A DNA stretch of 64,000 bases, taken from NCBI GenBank assembly GCA_002786065.1, contig NHNY01000025.1, positions 62,001 to 126,000 of the forward strand, written 5' to 3'. The notes below the pieces were generated by a model, which was given only the letters and a program-made list of their open reading frames with translations, had not been told where the DNA came from and did not search any database. Both the position numbers and the translations under genes were made by a program. Positions 42,074 to 51,522 of this stretch are shown in pieces; within the stretch, counting starts at the first letter, position 1, and the number at the start of each line of letters is the position of its first letter. This DNA comes from Microcyclospora pomicola. Its lineage: Eukaryota; Ascomycota; Dothideomycetes; Capnodiales.

Positions 42074-43443
42074 ATGAAGTATTCCATCGCTACTGGAGCG
42101 GCCCTTGTCGGCGCTGTCTCTGCACGTCAATGTCAGAACATCACTGTTCCAATCCAGGCCTCTGCGAGGAACGGCGTCTTTGATGTTGCCATTCCCGTCA
42201 CTAACATCGACGTGACCAACTTTGTCTTGGATTTTACCCAGCAAGGCAAGAACTACTCTGCCGATGTGCTTGAGGGTGTAGGTCTTCATTATAAGCCATC
42301 TTCGGTTTACGCTTGTTAACCTCCTCTCAGTACACCACTGTTTCTGGTTCATACGAACTCGCTGCAACCTACTGCACACCCGACTCCGGCGACAACGGCG
42401 TCACTCAAGTGTTGACCCACGGCATTGGCTTCGACCGCAGCTACTGGGACTTCTCGGCCAACAACTACAACTACTCCTACACGGCTGTCGCTGTGGACAC
42501 CTACAAATTCTCAACTCTATCATGGGACCGTCTCGGTATCGCCGAGTCCAGCCACGGTAACCCTCTCACTGAGATCCAGGCCTATCTCGAAATCGATGCT
42601 CTTCGCGCCTTGACACAGGCGCTCAAAGACGGCAGCGTTGATGGAGTCCCTGCACCCAAGAAGGGAGTTGTCCACGTCGGCCACAGCTTTGGTTCCGAGC
42701 ACACCTACGCCTTGACCGCCATGTACCCTGACATCTCCGACGGCATCGCTCTGACTGGGTTCTCCCAGAACGGCACTTTCGTCCCATACTTCGCATTCGG
42801 CGCCAATCTGCTCCAAGCAAACCTCAACCCAGCCTTCACCAGCTACGTTGATGGTTACCTGGCCGACGGCGACGCCTCCGCGGTTCAGTCCAACTTCTTC
42901 AGCCCCCACCAGTTTGACCCAGCGATACTCAACGCCGCCGTCGCGACCGGCCAGCCTGTGACGGTCGGTGAGCTGCTCACCATCGGCGGCGAGACTGGCA
43001 GCATCAACAACTTCGCCGGCCCCACCCTGATCATCACCGGCGAGCGCGATATCCCGTACTGCGGTGGTAACTGCCTGGCTCCACCAACCGGATACGACAG
43101 CGTTCCCGCCGAGGCTGTGACGACTCTTCCCAACGCCAACCCTTTCCAAGTGACGATCGGTACGTGTCGATGCATCACATCCCCTCTCATCCTGTGCCAT
43201 CAAAACTGACCTCGCGATCTAGTCCCCAACGCCGGCCACGGGCTGAACCTCGAGTACTCTCACCCCTTCACCTACGCGACCATCAACGAGTTCTTCATCC
43301 GCGACGTCGTCAACGGCAACGCCAGCTCCACTTCACCCCCTACCTCCTCCAGCACCGCGAGCAGCGCGACCAAGGCCCACCATAAGCCGACCGGCTACCC
43401 GCCTCACCGTGGTGGTGGTGGTCACTGGGCTGGTGACTGGTAG
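42074..43443 (+). CDS. Secreted alpha/beta hydrolase
   Basis: Three exons, 42074-42277, 42331-43159 and 43223-43443, encode 417 residues. Intron 1 uses GTAGGT and CTCTCAG in phase 0; intron 2 uses GTACGT and GATCTAG in phase 1. The N-terminus is a signal peptide of about 17 residues (MKYSIATGAALVGAVSA). The oxyanion-side HGIGFDRSYWD comes near residue 98, the nucleophile elbow is GHSFG with Ser187, and the likely catalytic His is in PNAGHGLNLEY near the end. Several N-x-T/S sequons suggest glycosylation. The last 40 residues are a Ser/Thr linker and a Gly/His-rich tail. It is a hydrolase of unknown substrate (ester or lipid plausible), acting outside the cell. Confidence 0.88.
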
Positions 43444-43986
43444 AAGGTCATCTTTACACTCCTTTCTTGATATGAAGGAGTGTGGGGAACTACTGTACAT
43501 GAAGACCTTAGCAATGACCATATATGTAATGACCATCCAAAAATTCCAACAGTATTTCAAAAGTATTTTTCATCTTCTCCAAAGAGTGAATGAGAAATAC
43601 ATGATCTGTCACGATGTTCGAAACATTGTAAATGTAGACAGATTAGATCACTGTGAATATCTCGAGATTTGATTGTCGGTCGGCATGATCTGAAATGATT
43701 CGACTGCTACGACTATGCACGTTTCTACCTCGTCTTTCGTTCCTATCGTTGCTGATCATAGACATCTACGTTCTCACTGCCGAACGAGAGGTATGAGACT
43801 GCCATGCATGAAAAGTAAACTCGTGCTCATTACGTGACCATTAGCAGCTACCCACAATGTCTAGCTACGCTACAATGTCCCACCAAAGAAATCCCCAGCA
43901 CGCAATATGACATTGAGCCCCAGGGGGAATCCTCTCAAAAACTCCATGCGCTCTCGCCAATCCACCATTACGACCACCACCACTAT
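43444..43986. other. Convergent intergenic region
   Basis: The gap holds the 3' ends of the hydrolase and ELO genes. It is AT-richer than the neighbouring coding DNA and contains no supported gene. Confidence 0.5.
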
Positions 43987-46454
43987 CTACTTCTCACTAA
44001 AATCAGCGGGGTAGTTCTCGCCTTCGCCCGCCTCGTTGGCGATCGTGATGCCGCTCGCGCCCATCGCATCCGTGTCCGGCTCCTCCTCGCCTTTGCCGGG
44101 ACGGACGTTCTGCGTCGCGGCGATGATCTGGTCTTGGGTGACTTTGTCTTCGCTCTCGGAACCAAAGGTGATGATCTCGGTTGTCGAGGAGGAGGATGTG
44201 GTGGTCGTGGTGGTGGTCTGGCCCTTCTTCGGCGAGAGCAGTCCTCCACCACCACCCAGCAGACCGCTGCCTTCGTTCGATTGTTGCACGGCAGAGTCGA
44301 CGGCGTCAGCCGCTTCTTGGACCTTCTTCTTGCTCTCGGGGAATCCCTTCTGCACCTCCTTCGATGCCGTCTCAGATAATTGCTGAGATTGCTTCTTGGC
44401 TTCTTCCACTCCCTTCTGCGTTGCCTGGGTAGCGGTGTCGACCGCTTGTTGCGCCTTCTCTTTGGTTTCCGGGAAACCCTTCTGGTATTCTTCTGATGCT
44501 TTATCTGCCGCCTGCTGAGCCTTCTTCTTAGCCTGTGGCGCACGTTTGTCGGCCTCCTTCAAAATCGTATTTGCAGCTTGCTGGGCCTTCTTCTTGGTCT
44601 CGGGGAGTCCTTGCTTGATCTCTTTCGATGCTGCCGCAGCTGTGTCCTGGACATTCTTGGTCGTTTGAGGCGCGACCTTTTCTGCTGACGCCTTGGCAGA
44701 CTCCGCCGTGTCTGCAGCGGACGATGTCACCTGTGATGCGAGATCTTGAGCTGACGACACCATGCTTGATGACCACTCCTGCGCAGACGAGGCGAGACTT
44801 TTCGTCTCCTTCTTGATATCTTCCACCACGTTTTGCGCTGTCGACTTCACGCTCTCCACACGTTGCGAAGTCTTCTTCTCCGTGACAAAGTTGCCATCTC
44901 TCATCTTCTGCAGATCCTCACGCATCTGTTCTTGCGCAGCTTTGCCCTCTTTCTTGATTTCCTCAGTCCCCCGCACGACCTTTTCGCCTGCTTTGTTACC
45001 AGCTTTCTCCACTGCATCGTTCGTTTGTCTTGCTGCGTCCCGCACAGAGTTGCCGATTTGCTTGGCGGCGTCAGATGCAGTCCTTGGCTTGCCACGGTTT
45101 GTGTAGGCTCGCACGAAGAAACGTCCAAACAGCCATGTCAATGGGGTCAGATATAGCAGGTTGAGGTAAATCGCAAAGGCTTGTCCACTCGTATCAATGC
45201 AGTTGACCCGGGTCCAGTCTTTGCGCCAACGGGTTTCATAGGTGTGCTCGTTAAAGTACTCGATCTTTTCTGCGATGTGAGGGGTCAACAGTTCACCACG
45301 ATCATTGTGGATGCGCTCTGCAACACCTTCTTCGCCCGCAGCGCGTAGCAGCAGCTTCTTGATCATTGCGCCAACGCTTGCAGAGGCAAGCGGTGACTCG
45401 ACAAAACTGGACACTGCGGTCGACGCAGCGGATGCAGCTGAGCTGACCGACGACACAGCTCTTTGAACGGTGTCGACTACCTGGTAAGGGGTGCTGACCG
45501 GGATGTCGTATTGAACGAAGAGGTGAGCAGCGGCGTAAGAAGCACCAAAAACGAATTGAGCGATTTGACATGAAGTCAGGATCTGCTTGAACCGTCGCGG
45601 AACACGGTATCCCAACGCGGACAGCGCATAGTAGGTGTACTGGAGAAAGGTCAGCTTGGGAAGACACTCTCGGGTGGGCGTTGGTTACTCACCATCCATG
45701 CATGAATGAAGCTGTTCAAGAAGACAAACATCATGATAGGCGGGCTCATGTAACGCATGCCGGCCCACATGCACAGCATCGCGCCAGCGTGATGGTAGGT
45801 TTGCAATGTCGGGCTCCTCTTGCCTTTAGCAAGAATGATGGCTGTGTCGATGACCTCGTAGAACTTGCTCATGTAGAAAAGCCAACCCCAGAACGCAAGA
45901 CCTTCATTCCACATCCTGCCCACATCAGTCGGGTCTGGATTTCCATCATAGCCCACCTTGATCAACGTATTCTTGACCTCGAAGATGTTGAGTGTGATGT
46001 TGTAGGTTGCTGCATCGCCCAATCCACGCGGCCCATGCATCTTACAAAGCGCGTCTGCGATTCCAGCCGCGCCAGCATCGTTGTCGAGACCTGGCAGGAT
46101 GTGTACAAAAGCTCTGACCATGGCAAGGAAGGTTACGAACGAGTAGATGGCGAGCAGGATGTTGTGGGTGACGACAAAGTACCGGAAGCTCTTCTTGTAT
46201 GCGATCTTCCATGGCTGGTACTTGCGGCGCCTGTTAACGCCATTGAAGTAGAGGACGGTGAGGATGTACGTCGCAGCGTAGAAGATGGGGATCTGCCAGC
46301 GTAGTGCGTCGAAATATAGCGACTTCTCGATGCCAAACGGAGAACGGAACGAGCGCTCTTTGATCGGCGGCGGGAGTGGATGAGGACGCGCGAGGTTCTC
46401 TGGGAAGATGCTGAAGCCCGTCGGCCAGGACCAGTAGACGTTAGGACGAGACAT
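43987..46454 (-). CDS. ELO-family fatty acid elongase with long LEA/apolipoprotein-like tail
   Basis: Two exons, 45693-46454 and 43987-45639, encode 804 residues; the 53-nt intron (GTGAGT, CTCCAG) joins FIHAWM to YTYYALSALGYR in phase 0. Residues 1-430 hold the ELO membrane domain: FYMSKFYEVIDTAIILAKGK, then TLQTYHHAGAMLCMW, then MFVFLNSFIHAWMYTYYALSALGY, and a last helix near 405-425. The usual HxxHH box reads QTYHH. A loop of about 100 residues is inserted before the last helix. Residues 440-706 are Ala/Lys/Glu/Gln-rich helix, including five near-perfect 22-residue repeats. A Gly patch, a Thr/Ser run and an acidic end follow. ELO proteins condense malonyl-CoA with fatty acyl-CoA in the ER. 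Confidence 0.88.
44284..44613 (-). repeat. Coding array of five 22-residue (66-nt) repeats
   Basis: Within the ELO gene, residues 597-706 repeat a 22-mer beginning KGFPETKEKAQQ or close variants. Each unit is two 11-mers, three of the five with Pro at position 4, which is the periodicity of apolipoprotein A-type and LEA group 3 amphipathic helices. Confidence 0.8.
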
Positions 46455-47003
46455 GGCGTATGCAAGCCGTCGAGGAGGGTGCCCTGGACGGGTTGTGGTA
46501 TGAGCTTGCTGAGCTCAGTGTGGCGCGTTGATATGATGGACGCGCGCTGGTTCGGTAGCTATAGCTTGACCTCTGTCGATCTTGCTGGCTGGAGGTTTGT
46601 CGCAAACCCTCGGGAGAACGAATGAAGCTGAAGAGCCGACCGACGAGAGACTACAGCACCGTCATTGTGGTGGAGTGAGTGGTATTGTTGCCGTGGATGT
46701 GAAGGGGACGGGAGCGTCGACGTGACGAGTGAAAAGTTGGTTGTGTGATGAAGCGCCCGCCACAGAAACATTGAAAATGCTGTGGCTGGTTCGTTTTGCG
46801 GCGGTTTCATGATGAAGATGACGTCGCGCTGTCCAAATCGATAAATGTCGATCAAACCACACATGAAAGCAAGTTATCACCTCAGTATTCAATCGCAGCA
46901 TCGCATCTACTGTGCATCCTAAGCTCGTCCTGCGCATTCTACCTTATACGTTCATCCATCTCATCAAATACGTAGAGTCGTCTTTTCTAGACCTACACTC
47001 AAA
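46455..47003. other. Divergent promoter region, ELO / small Gly-rich protein
   Basis: About 550 bp with no coding signal. It presumably carries both promoters. Confidence 0.5.
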
Positions 47004-47366
47004 ATGTCTTCTGGCCAGCGAACAGGCGAAGACGCCACCAACGCCGTCAAGGGTGTCTTTGGTGGAATCAATGTTGGTTGAATTGCCTCCATCGATCATT
47101 CTTTTTGGTAAATCCAATGCTGATAATCCCATCAGCAAATCGGCGAAGGGATCCGAAACAACATCAACGGACTCGCTGATGGCCTGGGAGATGGTATTGC
47201 CGGTCGAAGCAACACTGCCAACACTGGCGTGGCCGGAACGTGCGGAACGACTCACGATGGCACACACACTGCTTCTGGGACTACCTCAACGACTGGCAGC
47301 AGTGGCTTCTCGAATGACGCCAAACTCGCCGGCGCAAAGCTGGATGAGGCTATCCGCACGAAGTAA
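47004..47366 (+). CDS. Small hydrophilic glycine-rich protein
   Basis: Two exons, 47004-47072 and 47136-47366, give 99 residues. The 63-nt intron has a non-optimal GTTGGT donor, a GCTGATAA branch-like site and an ATCAG acceptor; without it the frame stops after two more codons. The product starts MSSGQRTGEDATNAVKGVFG and continues with GEGIRNNINGLADGLGDGIAG, a Thr/Ser/Gly-rich middle and a charged end (AKLAGAKLDEAIRTK). It has one Cys, no signal peptide and no membrane segment. The composition resembles small stress-inducible hydrophilic proteins of fungi, but no named family is recognised. The good start context (AAA ATG T) and the CT/A-rich leader support a real gene. Confidence 0.65.
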
Positions 47367-47875
47367 AGGCTGTTGATGATAAGGGGTGTACAGAGGCGCC
47401 GAATGCCACATCGTGGCGAGACTTATGAAATACATGAATATGTAACGGCTGTCAGGAGATGTGTCCATCTAACCTCGCAGCTTGTACGATGAAACGAGCG
47501 ATCATTGAACTTGGTCGTGCTCCATGTATAATGTCACTCGTCGGATGAGCAATTACCTTTAGGCCTACCTTAGGGTTGTAGAGCTATGGCTTTGAAGAAT
47601 GACGATAAGGCCAGGGCTTCGTGAAGTTTTGAACTCTCTCCATCTGTAGGCAATAGATAGCTGGATGCTCGAATTCCTGGGACTGTCTCTATCATGATTG
47701 TTCATGATGTGGAAGTAACATGAACAGATATGAAGTCAAGCCGCGCACTCATTTGTAGGTATACATGCTCTAACCTCGGTCCTGCCCAGTCGATATACCC
47801 CATCTTCAACCCAACAATCCCAATACAACATCTCCAACAGCCTTTCATCTCTTTCGTTATTCAATATTGCCAATC
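47367..47875. other. Intergenic region
   Basis: It separates two plus-strand genes. The last 100 bases are a C/A-rich leader before the amidase ATG. Nothing else was seen. Confidence 0.5.
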
Positions 47876-49618
47876 ATGCCTGAAACGTGGCAATCTATTG
47901 CAGCTCGTAAGCAGAAAGAACGCAACTCTAAGATCCCAGCCGAATGGCGGCTATCGTCGTCGTACGCCTCCGTGCAAGGACATGACAGCGTACTCCATAT
48001 CCCCCGAGAATGCGCGATCCTGACAGCAGACGAGATCGACATCACTGAAGCCCACGATGCCACGGATCTGGTTGCGAGTTTGGCATCGGGAAAGCTCAAA
48101 TGTACAGATGTTGTTACAGCATTCTGCAAAAGAGCCGCAGTCGCTCAACAGCTGGTGAATTGTCTTACGGAAATTCTGTTCGAAGAAGGGATTGCGCGCG
48201 CGAAAATGCTCGATGATCACTTTGCGAAGTCCGGCAAGCCTATTGGACCGCTACATGGTCTTCCCATCTCGTTAAAAGACACGTTTAAGATCAAAGGTTA
48301 CGATGCTTCTGTCGGCGTGGCGGGATTCTGCTTCAAGCCTGCCACTACCAATTCCGCTCTGGTAGACTTACTGCTCTCTCAAGGTGCCGTGCTATACTGC
48401 AAGACTAATGTCCCTCTCACCATGATGGCACTTGACTCGCACAACAACGTCTTCGGCCGGACTCTCAACCCTGCGAATAGACTTCTTACAGCTGGTGGGA
48501 GTTCGGGTGGCGAAGGAGCTCTGATCGCGATGCGAGGGAGTCCCATCGGCATTGGTACAGACGTGGGTGGGAGCATTCGGATCCCAGCGATGTGTGTCGG
48601 TTTGGTTGGGATCAAGCCGTCCCATGGGCGAGTCCCATACGCAGGCCAGGAGGGTGGATCACTGCCCGGAAGTAGTAAACTTGCCATTGATGCCACTGCG
48701 GGACCAATTGCGAGAAATGTTCGAGACGCCGAGATGCTGCTTCGGGTTATTGGGGATGCGAAGCCATGGCTGCTCGATCCCGAAGTACTGCCTCACACCT
48801 GGGGCCTACAGCCGGTGTTGCACGCGCGGAAAACGTCCCAACCTCTGCGAGTGGGTATCGTCCGTACCGATGGTCATAGTACACCACTCCCGCCAGTACA
48901 GAATCTGATCGAGGATGTACGTCGTGCTCTCCAAAGCGCCCGCTCAGACAACATCGAAGTCGTCGACGTTGACATCTCCTCTTTTGGGCCTACATTACTC
49001 AAGACTTTCAACGGTATGATGTCGGTGGATGGCGGCAACACATGGTTCGACCACATCGAGTCGACCGGCGAGCCACTATCGCCATGGCTACAATCACGAC
49101 TACGACGAAGACCACAGAAGGCTCTTGACGAAGTGCGCTCCCTTCAAGGCCAGAGGCTCGAACTACAGACGGCGTTCTTGGATGTCTGGAGGGAAGACGG
49201 CGGATACTGGTCGACGGCGGACAGTGCAACAAAGAAAGGCCCAAGAACTCTGGACCTCATCATCTGTCCCGTAGCACCACACCCGGTCGCTCCAATCGAT
49301 CGATGGAACACAGCCAATTACACCGCCGCATTCAACCTCCTCGACTTGCCTGCTGGTGTGCTTCCCATCCGCCCGTTCCGCCAGAGCGACACAGCTGGTG
49401 AGCTTCGCGACGGGCAGCCCTTGAACGGCTGGGACAAGACGAACCGCGAGCTGTGGACGAAAGTCGACCGGAATGTGTACATGGGTAGCACGATGAGCGT
49501 TCAAGTCCTGGCACCCAAGCTGATGGAACGGCAACTGGTCGAGGGCATGGCGGTGCTAGAGAAGGTGTTGGCGCCAATGGCTGGGCAGGAGGAAAGGAAG
49601 AAAAATAGCAAGTTGTAG
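47876..49618 (+). CDS. Amidase signature family protein (acetamidase-like)
   Basis: Single exon, 580 residues; the first in-frame ATG is 47876. The amidase domain spans about 80-560. The Ser-cisSer-Lys triad is present with correct spacing: Lys134 in LPISLKDTF, Ser209 in AGGSSGGEGAL and Ser233 in GTDVGGSIRIPA (75 and 24 residues apart, as in fatty acid amide hydrolase). The N-terminal helix with Arg/Lys and the WRL motif is typical of fungal general amidases and AmdS-like enzymes. The protein likely hydrolyses small amides to the acid and ammonia in the cytosol. The substrate is not deducible. A lysine-rich C-terminus ends the protein. Confidence 0.92.
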   Translation: MPETWQSIAARKQKERNSKIPAEWRLSSSYASVQGHDSVLHIPRECAILTADEIDITEAHDATDLVASLASGKLKCTDVVTAFCKRAAVAQQLVNCLTEILFEEGIARAKMLDDHFAKSGKPIGPLHGLPISLKDTFKIKGYDASVGVAGFCFKPATTNSALVDLLLSQGAVLYCKTNVPLTMMALDSHNNVFGRTLNPANRLLTAGGSSGGEGALIAMRGSPIGIGTDVGGSIRIPAMCVGLVGIKPSHGRVPYAGQEGGSLPGSSKLAIDATAGPIARNVRDAEMLLRVIGDAKPWLLDPEVLPHTWGLQPVLHARKTSQPLRVGIVRTDGHSTPLPPVQNLIEDVRRALQSARSDNIEVVDVDISSFGPTLLKTFNGMMSVDGGNTWFDHIESTGEPLSPWLQSRLRRRPQKALDEVRSLQGQRLELQTAFLDVWREDGGYWSTADSATKKGPRTLDLIICPVAPHPVAPIDRWNTANYTAAFNLLDLPAGVLPIRPFRQSDTAGELRDGQPLNGWDKTNRELWTKVDRNVYMGSTMSVQVLAPKLMERQLVEGMAVLEKVLAPMAGQEERKKNSKL

Positions 49619-50332
49619 GATCTGATTATGAGATTATGTTGAGATGACACGAGTGCGAGCCTTTCAATCTGACCGCACCGATGAAGTCATTGTGGTGACA
49701 GGCAGATTGTCGAGACGTCTAGATGCGCGTTGACGAAGGGTTGACGACCTAGGTCATTTGTCTCGTACGATACGTCTGCACCAAGTCATCGTGTAGGCAG
49801 GCTCACCATAGAGCATCGTTCCATCGCACGACATTGGATTGAAGTCCGGAGCCAAATCGTCAGCATGAAACCGTGATCGACTATCATTTTTGCTCTTCAC
49901 CGGTCGATTGAAGATCATCCAGACCTTGAACCTTGAACCCTGCTAGCAGACCACATTACATTTACTCCAGGCTTTGCGACAGCGTTTCTTTCTTCTTGAG
50001 ATGTCTCGATCAACTTCTTACCTCGAATGTAGCCTGCCCAGCAAGAGTGAGCATCAACGCCGTCGCGATGATAGCCATAAGAATGAAGCGATGGAGAGCT
50101 TTAGTTCTAACCGATCAAACCTCGGCTTGACGTCGTGTGAGGCCCGCACTTCACCTGGACGACCGCAGTACATCATAATAGCTGTATGCGTAGAAAAGGT
50201 CCAGAAACACCAGCACCGCGCATCTATTCCCCCATTGCAGTGTAGATTTGTTTGATTCTTCCTGCTTCCGAGTTTCTGCACGTCAGGAGATTCTTTTACT
50301 ACCTCGCCGGCATCCCGGAATCACCGTCCACA
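49619..50332. other. Intergenic region amidase / SDR
   Basis: An ACCTAGGT palindrome lies at 49747-49754. No coding sequence was recognised; the region upstream of 50333 must hold the reductase promoter. Confidence 0.5.
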
Positions 50333-51251
50333 ATGTCCGCCCAAGCAGACGTCCAGCTCAGCGACTTCAAGTCCATCTTCTCGCTCGATGGCAAGGTCGC
50401 CGTCATCACCGGCGGCAGTCGCGGGCTCGGTCTGCATGCTGCATCAGGGTATGTCCTTTCCAACATTCCGCATCCTCACCAATTGCAACCTCAACTAACA
50501 TCTCTTCTTTTCCCCTCACTACAGCCTCCTCCAAGCCGGCTGTGCCCTCGTCTTCATCACCTCGCGCAAAGCGTCCGCCTGCGAAGAAGCCGTGACGGCG
50601 CTCAACGCGCTCCCCGGCATCTCCGGTCGCGCCATCGCGATCCCCGCCGACCTGGCGAAATCAGGCGAAGTCGAGCGGCTGGTCGCCGAGGTGTCGAAGC
50701 ACACCTCGCACGTCGACATCCTGCTGGCCAACGCGGGCGCGACGTGGGGCGCCAGCTTCGACGAGCACCCGGAGGCGGCGTTTGAGAAGGTCATGAAGCT
50801 GAACGTGCAGAGCGTGTTCGTGTGCGCGCAGAAGTTTGCGCCGCTGCTGCGCGTGCGCGCCCAGCTCACCGACCCCAGCCGCATCATCATCACGGCGTCG
50901 ATTGCGGGCATCGGGATCGGGTCGCTGGGGAAGCAGGCGACGTTCGGGTACAGCGCGAGCAAGGCGGCGGCGTTGCATCTGGCGCGCAATCTGGCGGTCG
51001 AGTTGGGTCCGCAGGGGATTTTGACCACGAGCATCGCGCCGGGCTTCTTCCCGACTAAGATGGCGAATGGGTTGATGAGCATGCAGGGTGGGGTGGAGGC
51101 GATGGCGGAGGCGAACCCGAACAAGAGGCTAGGAATGGCAGAGGATATCGCGGGCACGGTCGTGTATTTGTGCAGTCGGGCTGGCAGCCATGTGAATGGA
51201 GGACATATCGTGCTGGATGGAGGCGCGGTGTGTGGACGGAACAGGTTGTAG
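50333..51251 (+). CDS. Short-chain dehydrogenase/reductase (RhlG/FabG-like)
   Basis: Two exons, 50333-50448 and 50525-51251, encode 280 residues. The intron (GTATGT, CACTACAG) splits the cofactor-binding loop, restoring ITGGSRGLGLHAASGLLQAG on joining. Classical SDR motifs are present: TGGSRGLG (NADP binding), LANAG near residue 103, the ITAS serine near 155, and the YSASK catalytic Tyr/Lys near 170. The APGFF segment and C-terminal HIVLDGGAVC complete the fold. It most resembles fungal homologues of RhlG 3-oxoacyl-ACP reductase and related oxidoreductases. The substrate is unknown. G+C is high in exon 2. It converges on the PHD-finger gene with 271 bp between stop codons. Confidence 0.9.
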
Positions 51252-51522
51252 ATGGGACGGACAACGAAGTACAACACATACGATCGAAGGCCCTCACTGC
51301 GTTGTGACGTGGTGGGTGTATGCATATTTAACGAGTTACGAGGATCTCGAAATCACGTTGCGCAGGTCAAGGCGGACTTCCACCTTTGAATTTTTGACCA
51401 TGCTGATCTAGCCGTGATTGTGGAATCATTGGAACAAACAAGCACAACGGAGCGTGAGTAACTCCCATCTCAACCGTCATAGACCCGTATGCATCACCAG
51501 ATCTTTAACAAGGTCACCGCCA

